Part shown: positions 33,663-41,734 of the stretch, piece after piece
Position numbering within the stretch: position 1 is the stretch's first letter
Layout of the letters: each line of letters begins with the position of its first letter
NCBI GenBank assembly: GCA_946887385.1
Contig: CAMPKU010000007.1
Coordinates: forward strand, 1-41,734
Origin: an uncultured Gammaproteobacteria bacterium
GTDB lineage: Bacteria > Pseudomonadota > Gammaproteobacteria > Rariloculales > Rariloculaceae
DNA: 41,734 nucleotides
Direction: 5' to 3'
Made by a program: the position numbers and the translations under genes
The notes under the pieces: generated by a model
The model's database searches: none
The model's input: the letters and a program-made list of their open reading frames with translations, nothing else
What the model was told of the DNA's origin: nothing

Positions 33663-33913
33663 CGACCGACTCCTAATAAGTGAACGAGCCTGATGAGACC
33701 AGACCTCACCCTGCTCGTTCGTTCCGAGTTCGTGTAAAAATTGTGCAAGACATGTGCCAGCGCACCCGAACCGCTGGTTGTGCGGCCCGCGCGGCCGTTT
33801 TATTCCAGAATTGGGAAGCGATTTTCCAGATTGGACACGACTACGAGCAGTCGCCAAACGGCGACACCGAACGCGCACAGGCCTGATTCGAGGCCCATGC
33901 CGCGCAGTAAGCC
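33663..33913. promoter_or_regulatory. Divergent intergenic region EF-hand gene / ndh with direct repeats
   Basis: This 251-base region is the longest gap in the window. TTCCAGA-TTGG motifs recur at 33803-33814 (TTCCAGAATTGG) and 33824-33834 (TTCCAGATTGG), 21 bases apart, about two helical turns, and roughly 80-110 bases before the ndh ATG. A 5-base hairpin with TTTT after it lies at 33783-33801 on the plus strand, but no plus-strand gene ends there. The stretch is AT-rich for this genome, as a promoter would be. Confidence 0.4.
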
Positions 33914-35158
33914 ATGGCTAAGCCTCGCATCGTGATCGTGGGCGCGGGGTTCGGCGGCTTGTTCGCCGCCCAAGCGCTTGCGCGCGTAGACGCCGACGTC
34001 ACCATCGTAGATCGCCACAACTATCACCTGTTTCAGCCTCTGCTGTACCAGGTCGCGGCCGCGGGTCTGCCCCCTTCGGACGTGGCTTGGCCGGTGCGCG
34101 CCATACTGCGCCGGCAACTCAACGCAACCGTGCTGCTCGGCGAGGTCACCGCGATCGACACGGCGCGGGACGTGATCGTGCTCGCCAACCGGCGGGAGCT
34201 GCCGTACGACTACCTCGTCGTCGCAACCGGCTCCACGCATTCGTACTTCGGTCACGACGATTGGCAGCCGTTCGCACCGGGGCTCAAGTCCATCGACGAT
34301 GCCACGCAGATCCGCCGCCGGATCCTTCGCGCGTTCGAGGCGGCCGAAATGGAGCCGGATGCCCAACGGCGCGAGCGGCTTCTGCGTTTCGTGATCATCG
34401 GGGCGGGGCCCACGGGCGTGGAGCTCGCAGGTACGATCGCCGAGCTGGCGCGCTTCACCCTGGCGGCGGACTTCCGCCGCATCGATCCGCGCAGCGCGAA
34501 GATCGTGCTCGTCGAGGCGGGTGCACGCGTGCTCGCAGCGTTCAAGCAGCGCCAGTCCGACTACGCGCAGCGCTCGCTCGAAAAACTCGGCGTCGAAGTT
34601 CGCTTGAACAGCGCTGTTACCGGCTGCGATGCGAACGGCGTGTCACTCGGCAGCGAACGCCTAGAGAGCGCGACGATCATCTGGGCTGCGGGCGTGGCCG
34701 CCTCGCCGGCCGGACGCTGGCTGGGCGCGCCAACGGATCGCGCCGGCCGCGTACTCGTTCAGCCCGACCTAACGGCGCGCGAGAACGTGTTCGTGATCGG
34801 CGACGCGGCGAGCGTTACGCTGCCCGACGGCCGTCGCGTGCCGGGAGTCGCTCCGGCCGCGAAGCAGCAAGGACGCTACGTCGCAACCGTCATCGCCGCG
34901 CGGATCGCCGGCCGGCCGGCGCCGCCGCCGTTCGCCTATCGCGACTCTGGCAACCTGGCCACGATCGGCCGCAAGTCCGCCGTCATCGAGCTCCCTCGCC
35001 TCACGCTGCGAGGCTTCATCGCATGGTGGATCTGGGGAATCGCGCACATCTACTTTCTCGTCGGCGTACCGAGCCCCGTCGTCGTGTCGCTGCGCTGGCT
35101 ATGGGAGTACCTCACCTACGGCCGCGGCGCGCGCCTTATCACAGGCCGCGAGCCCTAA
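33914..35158 (+). CDS. ndh: Type II NADH dehydrogenase (NDH-2)
   Basis: This is a 414-residue, single-subunit flavoenzyme that passes electrons from NADH to quinone without pumping protons. The FAD-binding motif is IVIVGAGFGGLFAAQAL at the N-terminus with RHNYHLFQPLLYQVAAAGL. The NADH-binding motif is FVIIGAGPTGVELAGTIAEL. VFVIGDAA and the Q-site region APAAKQQGRYVA follow. The C-terminus has the amphipathic or membrane-associated segment FIAWWIWGIAHIYFLVGVPSPVVV that anchors NDH-2 to the inner membrane. It is monocistronic, with possible operator repeats upstream. Confidence 0.95.
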   Translation: MAKPRIVIVGAGFGGLFAAQALARVDADVTIVDRHNYHLFQPLLYQVAAAGLPPSDVAWPVRAILRRQLNATVLLGEVTAIDTARDVIVLANRRELPYDYLVVATGSTHSYFGHDDWQPFAPGLKSIDDATQIRRRILRAFEAAEMEPDAQRRERLLRFVIIGAGPTGVELAGTIAELARFTLAADFRRIDPRSAKIVLVEAGARVLAAFKQRQSDYAQRSLEKLGVEVRLNSAVTGCDANGVSLGSERLESATIIWAAGVAASPAGRWLGAPTDRAGRVLVQPDLTARENVFVIGDAASVTLPDGRRVPGVAPAAKQQGRYVATVIAARIAGRPAPPPFAYRDSGNLATIGRKSAVIELPRLTLRGFIAWWIWGIAHIYFLVGVPSPVVVSLRWLWEYLTYGRGARLITGREP

Positions 35159-35178
35159 AAGGAGACGGCTTTATTTTT
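35151..35178 (+). terminator. Weak terminator-like sequence after ndh
   Basis: AGCC (35151-35154) can pair with GGCT (35167-35170), followed at once by TTATTTTT (35171-35178). The stem is only four bases and overlaps the stop codon, so efficiency is doubtful, but the T-run is conspicuous in this GC-rich sequence. Confidence 0.3.
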
Positions 35179-35189
35179 CCGCGAAGACT

Positions 35190-36248
35190 TCAATCCGTCC
35201 GCTTCGCGTTGGAAAGTGCGAGCGCATCGAGGTCGTCCGCGAGGCGATGGCGCCCGAGCTCGCGAGCGTAGGCCGCTAGCTCGGCCGTGAATGCAGCCGG
35301 CGGCACGAAGCTCGGCGATAGCTTACGACAGCGCTGCGCTAGCTCCAGCGCATCGAACTTCCGGCCTGCTTGCCAAAGCCGCGCGGCAAAACGCTCGCCG
35401 AGCAGCGCTGCGTGCTTGACGTCGTCCCATGCCAGCATGCCGTTGAACGTCCACTGATAAATGTCGAGACTGTCGCCCTCGCTATCGATGAGCTCCTTGA
35501 TCGTTCGGTACGCCTGCGCGGGCAAGCCGCTGCGCACCGACGCGTAGGCGCGATCGAGAACCTTCTGCCACTGCTGGCGGCGCTCCCGTTCCTCGCGCTG
35601 GTCCGCATCGTCAGCGCCCTCGAGCAAGTCGAACTCGAACCGATGGCCTCGCAAGACGGCGCCGATCGCCAGAAACAACGCGAGCATCGTCCAGACGGCG
35701 AATATCTCGCCGAGCACTCCGAGCAGCCAAGACGCCTGCCAAAGCGAACCGCTCATGCCGCCGAGCGCCACCAGCAGCACGCAGACGGCGACGAGCTTGG
35801 CGTAGTCCGCACCGAGAACGCGCGCAATCGCCCAGAGGCTGGCGGGATTCAACGCGGCAGCCAAGCTATTCGTCATTCCCATCACCGCCGCCGACGCCGG
35901 GAATACGAGCGCTACGCCGCCCAATGCCAGGACGCGAACCGGTGTGCCGATAAACGGGGTCGCCACGAGCAGCACGGTCAACGACGCGAAGAACACGTAG
36001 TGGAACACTACGGCGACCTCGCCGAACGGGTTCATCGATTCCATGTCCGGCGGCGGGAAGTGATTCCACCCGCGCGCGACGTGACGCAGAATCGCATAGG
36101 AGTACCGCCACAACGACAGCAGGATCATCGCCGCGAGAAACAATCCGTAGATGCCGGCGAACAGCGCCAGCGGCAGCAGCAGCGCATACACGCTCGCCAC
36201 GACGATCACGGTCGTGTTGCCGAGCGCTTTGAAACTCACTGCCGCCAT
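35190..36248 (-). CDS. Uncharacterised integral membrane protein with helical cytoplasmic tail
   Basis: I do not recognise this 352-residue protein as a named family member. The first 210 residues hold about six membrane helices (for example IVVASVYALLLPLALFAGIYGLFLAAMILLSLW, VVFHYVFFASLTVLLVATPFIG and LLGVLGEIFAVWTMLALFLAIGAVL). An acidic/basic linker (EGADDADQREERERRQQWQ) leads to a helical tail of about 130 residues that looks like tetratricopeptide-type repeats (ASVRSGLPAQAYRTIKELIDSEGD, AGRKFDALELAQRCRKLSPSF). Its start is four bases after the stop of the upstream YgjP-like gene, so they are probably an operon. Confidence 0.75.
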   Translation of the reverse strand: MAAVSFKALGNTTVIVVASVYALLLPLALFAGIYGLFLAAMILLSLWRYSYAILRHVARGWNHFPPPDMESMNPFGEVAVVFHYVFFASLTVLLVATPFIGTPVRVLALGGVALVFPASAAVMGMTNSLAAALNPASLWAIARVLGADYAKLVAVCVLLVALGGMSGSLWQASWLLGVLGEIFAVWTMLALFLAIGAVLRGHRFEFDLLEGADDADQREERERRQQWQKVLDRAYASVRSGLPAQAYRTIKELIDSEGDSLDIYQWTFNGMLAWDDVKHAALLGERFAARLWQAGRKFDALELAQRCRKLSPSFVPPAAFTAELAAYARELGRHRLADDLDALALSNAKRTD

Positions 36249-36252
36249 GGTG

Positions 36253-37011
36253 CTAGCGCAGCGGGTGCGCCCAAAGGGGAATCTCAGCCCAGGCGGCTGT
36301 CAAACGCCGATCCAACGCTTCGTAGGCGGGCTCGTAGCGCGCGACGGCGGCCCAGAATTTGCGCGAATGATTCAGCGCGATCAGGTGGCAGAGCTCGTGC
36401 ACGAACAAGTAACGCACCACCGCCGGCTCCACGAACAGCAGAGCCGCGTTCAGGCTCACGGTACCGCTATTCGAGCAGCTACCCCAGCGCGTGCGCTGCA
36501 AGCGCACTTGCACGCTGGTAGGCCGGTGGCCGATGACTTGCGCCTCGCGCTTGAGCCACGGCACGAGATGATAGTCAGCCTCGTCGAGCAGCCAGTTTCG
36601 AAGCGTCTGAGCCGCGCCGCGCCGATTGCTTCCCTGCGTGGAGACCTCGAGCACGGCATTACTTGCCCGGCAACGTAGCGGACCGTGCGGGTCATGCCGG
36701 TATTCCACACGCCAGCTCTTTCCGATCGCCGCCAGATCGATGCGTTCCGGCAAGCCTTCCGACCGCAGTGGGCGGCATTGCGCGAGCTCGCGGCGCGCGT
36801 CCTCGATCCATTGCCGATGTTCGCGGACGAATGCGGTTACTTCCGCAGCTCGCGTGCCGCGCGGCACGACGAGCTCGAGCACATGAGGCGGCAGCAATCG
36901 CAAGGTGAGATACCGCGCCCGGCGGCTCTCGCGCACGCTGAGCGGCGCGTGGACGAGCTCGGCCGAGGGCGCCTCGCCGCGTGCGTCGAAAAGTCCGAGC
37001 TGCTCCGTCAC
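36253..37011 (-). CDS. YgjP-like (DUF45/M48-type) zinc metallopeptidase
   Basis: This is a 252-residue protein with a GTG start at 37011 (TEQLGLFDARG...); the frame continues upstream without family similarity. The zinc site is HELCH in FVHELCHLIALNHSRKFWAAV, with the downstream metal-ligand region NHS-x-x-FW typical of YgjP/DUF45. The conserved RTRWGSCSNSGTVSLNAALL lies just before it. Bacterial YgjP proteins are presumed cytosolic peptidases and are often linked to DNA-modification or stress genes; the substrate is unknown. Confidence 0.87.
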   Translation of the reverse strand: MTEQLGLFDARGEAPSAELVHAPLSVRESRRARYLTLRLLPPHVLELVVPRGTRAAEVTAFVREHRQWIEDARRELAQCRPLRSEGLPERIDLAAIGKSWRVEYRHDPHGPLRCRASNAVLEVSTQGSNRRGAAQTLRNWLLDEADYHLVPWLKREAQVIGHRPTSVQVRLQRTRWGSCSNSGTVSLNAALLFVEPAVVRYLFVHELCHLIALNHSRKFWAAVARYEPAYEALDRRLTAAWAEIPLWAHPLR

Positions 37012-37061
37012 AGGAGCGTATCCAACCCTAGGGCGTGCCGGAAGGCAACCGCACGCTTGCT

Positions 37062-37796
37062 TTACAAGGCGCGGCCATCCGAGCGTGAGGTCTGGAGCGC
37101 CACTCGCAGCTCCACAGCCGCGCGGTAGTCGGGCGCAAGCAGCAGCGCCCGCTCGATGAGATCGCGCGCGGTACGCGGTTGCCCACCGTCGAGGGCTTTG
37201 GCCGCGAGCGCCGTCAGCGCCTCGGCATGCCCCCAATCGGGCGCGTCGAGCGGCGGCGACCACGTGTCGAACGCCTCGACGACGGCAGCGAGCTTCTTGG
37301 TCGCGGCCTCGCGATGAGCGGCGTCGGTGCCAGCGGCCGCGTCGAGCGCCCACGCCTCGACCAGGCCGATGCGCGGATTGTCGTCGTCGCGCTCGCGCGC
37401 GCGCTCGAGCGCCAGCACGCGGCGGCGCTCGTCCCCGGCCACAAACGCGCAGGCTGCGACCAGCACCCACGCTTCGGCGGCCGCGAGCTTGTTAACGCCA
37501 GGCGCCACCTCGCGATGCGCACACTCGCGCAAGCGCTCGGCGTTCGAGCGTTCCGCCCCGCCGAGCTGTGCGCGGCGCAGCGCGGCGAAATCCCGGTAGT
37601 ACGCGACCTCCGGCGAATCGCCCAGGCGTTCGAGCGCAGCGGCGGCCGCGTCCAGCGCGCGGGGCTCGCCGTGGTAATAGCCGTAGTGCACGCGCCCCGC
37701 CAGATCGAGCAACTCCGCAGACGGCGCAGCGGCGGCATGCAGCGTGCACGCGGCGGCGAGAACGGCGGCCAGTGATCGCGATTCTGTAAAACGCAT
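37062..37796 (-). CDS. Exported alpha-helical repeat (TPR-like) protein
   Basis: This is a 244-residue protein with a signal peptide (SLAAVLAAACTLHAAAA, cleavage before PSAE). The rest is helical and Ala-rich, with repeat-like pairs such as RALDAAAAALERLGDSPEVAYYRDFAALRRAQLG and QPRTARDLIERALLLAPDYRAAVELRVAL, consistent with TPR/Sel1-type scaffolds. No catalytic motif is visible. It lies upstream of the YgjP-like gene on the same strand, 50 bases away. The family is not recognised with confidence. Confidence 0.65.
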   Translation of the reverse strand: MRFTESRSLAAVLAAACTLHAAAAPSAELLDLAGRVHYGYYHGEPRALDAAAAALERLGDSPEVAYYRDFAALRRAQLGGAERSNAERLRECAHREVAPGVNKLAAAEAWVLVAACAFVAGDERRRVLALERARERDDDNPRIGLVEAWALDAAAGTDAAHREAATKKLAAVVEAFDTWSPPLDAPDWGHAEALTALAAKALDGGQPRTARDLIERALLLAPDYRAAVELRVALQTSRSDGRAL

Positions 37797-37861
37797 TGGG
37801 CCGGTAGTTTAGCCGGCACACATTGCCGCGCTCGCCGTGCGTCGTCACAATCCCGCGCGAA

Positions 37862-38668
37862 ATGCTGGATCTGATCGACATCGGCGCCAACCTGACCCAC
37901 GACAGCTTCGACCGAGATCGCGACGCCGTGCTCACGCGCGCGGCGGCGGCGGGCGTCGGCCGCATCGTCGTAACCGGCACCTCGGTGACGAGCAGCGTGC
38001 AGGCGGCCGCGCTCTGCGAATCCCGGCCCGGCGTATTGTTCGCCACCGCCGGCGTGCACCCGCACCATGCGGCGGACTTCGATGGTCACACCGCCGCGGC
38101 ACTGCGCTCGCTGCTCAAGGGCCCCGCCTTCGTCGCCGTCGGCGAATGCGGCCTCGACTTTTTTCGCGACTACTCGCCGCGCGACGCGCAGCGGCGCGCG
38201 TTCACGGCGCAACTCGAGCTCGCCGCCGAAATCGGCAAGCCGGTGTTTCTGCATCAGCGCGAGGCGCACGACGAGTTCATGGCGGTGCTGGCGCCGTTGC
38301 GCGCACGGCTTGCCGGCGGCGTTGCGCATTGCTTTACGGGCGGCCCGGCCGAGCTCGCGGCGTATCTCGATCTCGACTTGCACATCGGCGTCACGGGTTG
38401 GGTGTGCGACGAGCGGCGCGGCAACGAGCTGCGCGCCGCCGTGCCCGCCATACCGCTCGATCGGCTGCTCGTGGAAACCGATGCGCCCTACCTGTTGCCG
38501 CGCGACCTCTTGCCCAAACCGCAAAACCGCCGCAATGAGCCGCAGTACCTGCCGCACGTGCTCGCGCGGGTGGCGGCGCTCATGAGCCAACCGGTGGAAG
38601 TGGTGGCCGAAGCGACCACGGCGAACGCCGAACGGCTGTTCGGCCTGCGCGGAGCGCGCGCGGCTTAA
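37862..38668 (+). CDS. tatD: TatD family metal-dependent DNase
   Basis: This is a 268-residue TIM-barrel protein from the ATG at 37862. The metal-binding His and Asp/Glu residues appear in IDIGANLTHDSF, AGVHPHHA, AVGECGLDFFRDYS, PVFLHQREAHDEF, AHCFTGG and VETDAPYLLPRDLLPKPQNRRNEP. This agrees closely with E. coli TatD (260 residues), a 3'-5' exonuclease linked to DNA repair after oxidative damage. It is a lone plus-strand gene; its stop overlaps that of the NERD gene by three bases. Confidence 0.95.
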   Translation: MLDLIDIGANLTHDSFDRDRDAVLTRAAAAGVGRIVVTGTSVTSSVQAAALCESRPGVLFATAGVHPHHAADFDGHTAAALRSLLKGPAFVAVGECGLDFFRDYSPRDAQRRAFTAQLELAAEIGKPVFLHQREAHDEFMAVLAPLRARLAGGVAHCFTGGPAELAAYLDLDLHIGVTGWVCDERRGNELRAAVPAIPLDRLLVETDAPYLLPRDLLPKPQNRRNEPQYLPHVLARVAALMSQPVEVVAEATTANAERLFGLRGARAA

Positions 38669-39237
38669 GGAACCGGCAGGGTGGCGGCCTTCACGCGATC
38701 CCAGTGCGGCGCAAACGCCACCACGATCCGTTCGAGCTCCGCCTTCTCGGGCAAGCCATAGCGTTCGACGAGCTCGGCTGCCGAGAGCACGTCACGGGGG
38801 CGGCCCTTGGAGAAGTCGGCGCCGCCCGCGAACAGCACGTAGCCCGCCACGGGAACGTCGCGGACGAGCTGCCGCAGCGCCGCCACGCGATCGTAGAGCG
38901 TGCCGAGCGGATTCGGGAACGTGAACCGGCCCTGCTTGCTGATCACGGTCCACTCCTCCATGCGCTCGCTGGCGAAGATCGTACCGGCGAACGACTTGGC
39001 GTCGATGACGACGAGCCCTTGCCCCGTCAGCAACAGATGTTCCACCTGAATGTGCCCGCCCATGCCGTCCGGCAGTAGCACGTTCTGAAGTCGCTCGATC
39101 GCCACGGCTTCGATCGCCCGCTTGAGCTCGGGGCCCCGCTTACGGCGCCACACGATCCAGCCCGTGAGCCCCACGAGCGCCGCTGCGACGCCGATTGCGA
39201 GCAGAGTTCCGTACTGAGATATCACGTACGATGACAC
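38665..39237 (-). CDS. Membrane-anchored NERD-domain protein
   Basis: This is a 190-residue protein with a GTG start at 39237. One N-terminal membrane helix (TLLAIGVAAALVGLTGWIVWRRK) precedes a NERD (nuclease-related) domain: HIQVEHLLLTGQGLVVIDAKSFAGTIFAS carries the conserved hxVDAK-type acidic-Lys motif of restriction-like folds. NERD proteins are suspected nucleases or nucleic acid-binding proteins. It lies 13 bases after thrC on the same strand and may be co-transcribed with the threonine genes, with no obvious functional link. Confidence 0.85.
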   Translation of the reverse strand: MSSYVISQYGTLLAIGVAAALVGLTGWIVWRRKRGPELKRAIEAVAIERLQNVLLPDGMGGHIQVEHLLLTGQGLVVIDAKSFAGTIFASERMEEWTVISKQGRFTFPNPLGTLYDRVAALRQLVRDVPVAGYVLFAGGADFSKGRPRDVLSAAELVERYGLPEKAELERIVVAFAPHWDRVKAATLPVP

Positions 39238-39250
39238 TCGTAACTTATGG

Positions 39251-40558
39251 TTATCCCCATCGATCTATCTCGCCTATCAGCTCCGAAAGTTGCGCAGCCA
39301 GCGGCACGCTTTGCATCGGCCGCTCGAGCAATTCGGCCAGCGCCGGCGGGATCGGTACGAGCCGGCCGATCAAAGGCTCCACGATCGTCTCGAACTTCGC
39401 GGGATGGGCCGTGGCACACGCAATCCAGGGCCGCCCGGTTTTGCGCGCCGCCGGCAGATGATCGTAAACCCAGAAGGCCGTCGCCGTATGCGGGCACCAC
39501 ACCTCGCCGAACCGTGCGTAGTCCTTCGTGATCTGCTCGCGAATACTCGCATCATCGACGGCGTAGGCTTCGATGTTCGCGCGCAGCTCCGCGAAATCGG
39601 GCATCAGGCTGCGCAGACGCTCCATGTTGCTCGGGTTGCCCACGTCCATGGCCGACGCGAGCGTCTCGATGCTCGGGCGAGGCTGCCACTGTCCTGTGGC
39701 CAGATACTCGGGCACGGTGCGGTTCGCGTTCACCGCCAGCACGATCTCCCGCACCGGCAGACCCATCGCGCGGGCCCAGACGCACGCCATACCGTTGCCG
39801 AGGTTGCCGCTCGGAATCAGAGAGCCGACGGTCGTGCCATGTTGCCGCCAGTGCCACAAGCTCGCTGCGGCATGATAGGCAACCTGCGGCAGCAAGCGGC
39901 CGATGTTGATGCTGTTGGCTCCCGTAAGCCGATGGCGGCGTTGCAGACCGGCATCCGCGAACGCCGCCTTCACGAGCGACTGGCATTCGTCGAAGGTGCC
40001 GTTCACCTCGAACGCACGCACGTTGTCGCCCCAGCAGGTGAGCTGATGTTGTTGGCGAAGTGACACCTGGCCTTTCGGAAACAGCACGGCCACGCGTATT
40101 CCGGGGCGACCCTGAAACGCCGCGGCCACGGCACCGCCCGTATCGCCCGAGGTGGCCACGAGGATCGTCAGCGGCCGCGTGTCCGTCGAAGCGCGCAGCG
40201 CGCGCTCCATGAGTGCGGCTAGGAAGCGCGCGCCCACGTCCTTGAACGCAGCCGTCGGGCCGTGAAAGAGCTCGAGCACCGCAAGCTCGCCGCCCGCGGG
40301 CACCAGCGGTTTGAGGGGCAACGGGAAATCGAAGGCGTCGCGGCAAATCGCGTTCAGATCCGCCTCTAAGCTCGAGCCCGAGAAAAACGGCGCGAGCACC
40401 TGCGCCGCGATCTCGACGAACGAGTCGCCACGGATCGCGGCGGGATCGAAACGCGGCAGCTCGCCGGGAACGAACAAGCCGCCGTCCGCGGCGAGCCCGC
40501 GCATCACCGCATCGACGAGATCCGTTTCCTGACCGCCGCGGGTGCTTTGGTAACGCAT
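39251..40558 (-). CDS. thrC: Threonine synthase
   Basis: This is a 435-residue PLP enzyme that converts O-phosphohomoserine to threonine. The PLP Lys is in PTAAFKDVGARFLAAL. Other family stretches are VATSGDTGGAVAAAF, TGANSINIGRLLPQVAYH, PSGNLGNGMACVWA and AVDDASIREQITKDYARFGEVWCPHTATAFWVY. Length and sequence type match the E. coli ThrC class. The gene starts 6 bases after the thrA stop, so the two are co-transcribed. Confidence 0.96.
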   Translation of the reverse strand: MRYQSTRGGQETDLVDAVMRGLAADGGLFVPGELPRFDPAAIRGDSFVEIAAQVLAPFFSGSSLEADLNAICRDAFDFPLPLKPLVPAGGELAVLELFHGPTAAFKDVGARFLAALMERALRASTDTRPLTILVATSGDTGGAVAAAFQGRPGIRVAVLFPKGQVSLRQQHQLTCWGDNVRAFEVNGTFDECQSLVKAAFADAGLQRRHRLTGANSINIGRLLPQVAYHAAASLWHWRQHGTTVGSLIPSGNLGNGMACVWARAMGLPVREIVLAVNANRTVPEYLATGQWQPRPSIETLASAMDVGNPSNMERLRSLMPDFAELRANIEAYAVDDASIREQITKDYARFGEVWCPHTATAFWVYDHLPAARKTGRPWIACATAHPAKFETIVEPLIGRLVPIPPALAELLERPMQSVPLAAQLSELIGEIDRWG

Positions 40559-40564
40559 CGCAAG

Positions 40565-41734
40565 CTAACTGTGGTTGCCCGACAGCATGCTACAAAGACG
40601 CAGCAGGTCCGCGAAGATGCCGCCCGCGGTCACGGCCGGACCGGCGCCCGGCCCACGCACGATCAGCGGGTTGTCGCAGTAGCGTCCCGTCTCGAACTGC
40701 ACGATGTTGTCCGTGAGGCTGATGTTGGCGAACGGATGCTGCGGGCCGAAGGATTCGAGCCCCACCTTGGCCTTCCCGAGGCGAACGTCGATCGACGCGA
40801 CGTAGCGCAACACCTGCCCCGCGCGTTTGGCGGCGGCAACCCGCTCCGCCATCGGCGCGTCGAAGTCGGGCAGACGTTGCAAAAATTCGTCGACGGAGGC
40901 CGTGCCGAGCGCGGGCGGCACGAGGCTCTCTACCTCGATCTCGGCGAGCTCGAGCGTGAGCCCCGCCTCGCGCGCGAGTATCACGGCCTTGCGTGCCACG
41001 TCCGTGCCCGAGAGATCGTCGCGAGGATCGGGCTCCGTGTAGCCTTTCGCCTTCGCTTCCCGAACGATCTCGGAGAACGGCCGGCTGCCGTCGAACAAAT
41101 TGAACAGGTACGCCAGCGTGCCGGAAAAGATGCCGCTGACGCTGCGGATTTCGTCGCCGGTCTCGACGAGATCCTTCAGCGTCTGAATCACGGGCAAACC
41201 GGCGCCTACCGTCGCTTCATACAAAAAATGCGCGCGCGTTCCGCTGCTCAGGCGCTTCAAATCCTGGTAATACGCGATCGGCCCGCTGTGAGCTCGCTTG
41301 TTCGGCGTGATCACGTGGATGCCGCGTTGCAGCCATTCGGCATAGCGATCGGCCACGCTCTGGTTGGCCGTGCAGTCGATGAGCACGGCGTGCGGCAGAT
41401 AGTCGGCTTGCACGTGCGCCACGAGCTTGTCGGTGTCGAGCTCCGTGCCCTTCTTCAAGGCGTCGCGCCATTTGGCGAGATCGATGCGCTGCTCGTCGAG
41501 CGCCATGACGCGGCTGCCGCCGATCGCGCGCACGCGTAAGTCCAAGTTGAACTTGTCGCGCAGCGCGGGCGCCGCGCGCGAGAGCTGATCCAAGAACGTT
41601 CCGCCGACATGCCCCGGACCGAGCACGCCGATCGAGACGGTCTTCGCAGATAGGTAAAAGCTGCTGTGGACCGCGCGGATCGCACGTGTCATGTCCTTGG
41701 CGTCGATGACGGCCGAGATGTTCCGCTCCGAGGC
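40565..41734 (-). CDS. thrA: Bifunctional aspartokinase/homoserine dehydrogenase, C-terminal part (N-terminus beyond window edge)
   Basis: The minus-strand frame is open to the right edge (389 residues visible). The first visible residues, ASERNISAVIDAKDMTRAIRAVHSSFYLS, are the end of an aspartokinase ACT domain and the linker, so this is the fused ThrA form and not a stand-alone homoserine dehydrogenase. The dehydrogenase part has the nucleotide-binding loop IGVLGPGHVGGTFLDQL, DCTANQSVADRYAEW, HVITPNKRAHSG, the catalytic region ATVGAGLPVIQTL, and GYTEPDPRDDLSGTDVARK. It catalyses the first and third steps from aspartate to threonine. A homoserine kinase gene (thrB) is absent between it and thrC. 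Confidence 0.95.
   Translation of the reverse strand, partial: ASERNISAVIDAKDMTRAIRAVHSSFYLSAKTVSIGVLGPGHVGGTFLDQLSRAAPALRDKFNLDLRVRAIGGSRVMALDEQRIDLAKWRDALKKGTELDTDKLVAHVQADYLPHAVLIDCTANQSVADRYAEWLQRGIHVITPNKRAHSGPIAYYQDLKRLSSGTRAHFLYEATVGAGLPVIQTLKDLVETGDEIRSVSGIFSGTLAYLFNLFDGSRPFSEIVREAKAKGYTEPDPRDDLSGTDVARKAVILAREAGLTLELAEIEVESLVPPALGTASVDEFLQRLPDFDAPMAERVAAAKRAGQVLRYVASIDVRLGKAKVGLESFGPQHPFANISLTDNIVQFETGRYCDNPLIVRGPGAGPAVTAGGIFADLLRLCSMLSGNHS

Noticed and set aside
33783..33801. CGGCC-CGCGC-GGCCG hairpin followed by TTTT as a terminator
   Set aside because: It points along the plus strand, where no gene ends upstream; it is noted only within the intergenic region.
35370..36521. A 383-codon plus-strand open frame
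   Set aside because: It is antisense to the unknown membrane protein and the YgjP-like gene and has shadow-type composition.

Overview
The window looks like chromosomal DNA of a high-GC gammaproteobacterium. The evidence is gene content and order. uvrC, pgsA and a tRNA-Gly(GCC) gene lie in the same order as E. coli uvrC-pgsA-glyW. purB, nudJ and mnmA lie together, as they do around E. coli purB-hflD-mnmA-nudJ. There is a PhoP/PhoQ-type two-component pair, HrpA, TatD, MazG, and a thrA-thrC operon. I cannot name a genus. Genes are densely packed and no gap exceeds about 250 bases.

Layout. 1-1650: a PQQ-type sugar dehydrogenase (cut by the left edge) and a PCC/DUF296 protein, both on the minus strand. 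1785-6594: a plus-strand operon of an outer-membrane barrel protein, an RND membrane-fusion protein and an RND pump. 6595-8107: a tyrosine integrase whose 3' end abuts the 3' end of tRNA-Gly, with a candidate LexA box in its promoter; this looks like the end of an integrated element. 8165-11998: pgsA, uvrC and a class II DAHP synthase (minus). 12125-13137: a short NfeD-like membrane protein and a lipoprotein. 13134-19993: glycine-zipper protein, then PepSY protein, PhoP, PhoQ and HrpA (minus). 20104-22913: MazG, a CoA-pyrophosphatase-type NUDIX protein and FumC (minus). 23006-33141: purB, a DUF7931-like gene, nudJ, mnmA, acnA, a DUF2333 gene, a half-size UPF0016/GDT1 transporter and a GST (plus). 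33138-35158: an EF-hand protein (minus) and NDH-2 (plus). 35190-37796: an unknown membrane protein, a YgjP-type metallopeptidase and a repeat-type exported protein (minus). 37862-41734: tatD (plus), then thrA (cut by the right edge), thrC and a NERD-domain gene (minus).

The standout is acnA. Its reading frame is 1427 codons long because a 542-residue intein, with splicing motifs and two LAGLIDADG endonuclease motifs, sits inside the [4Fe-4S] cluster motif GCTTC. Removing it restores an 885-residue aconitase. The first residue after the intein, the Cys needed as +1 nucleophile for splicing, is itself the third cluster ligand, so the enzyme cannot form its cluster before splicing. The intein's C-terminal splice region lacks two usual histidines. 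Regulated or slow splicing tied to iron, sulfur or redox state is therefore a reasonable hypothesis, but it is inference.
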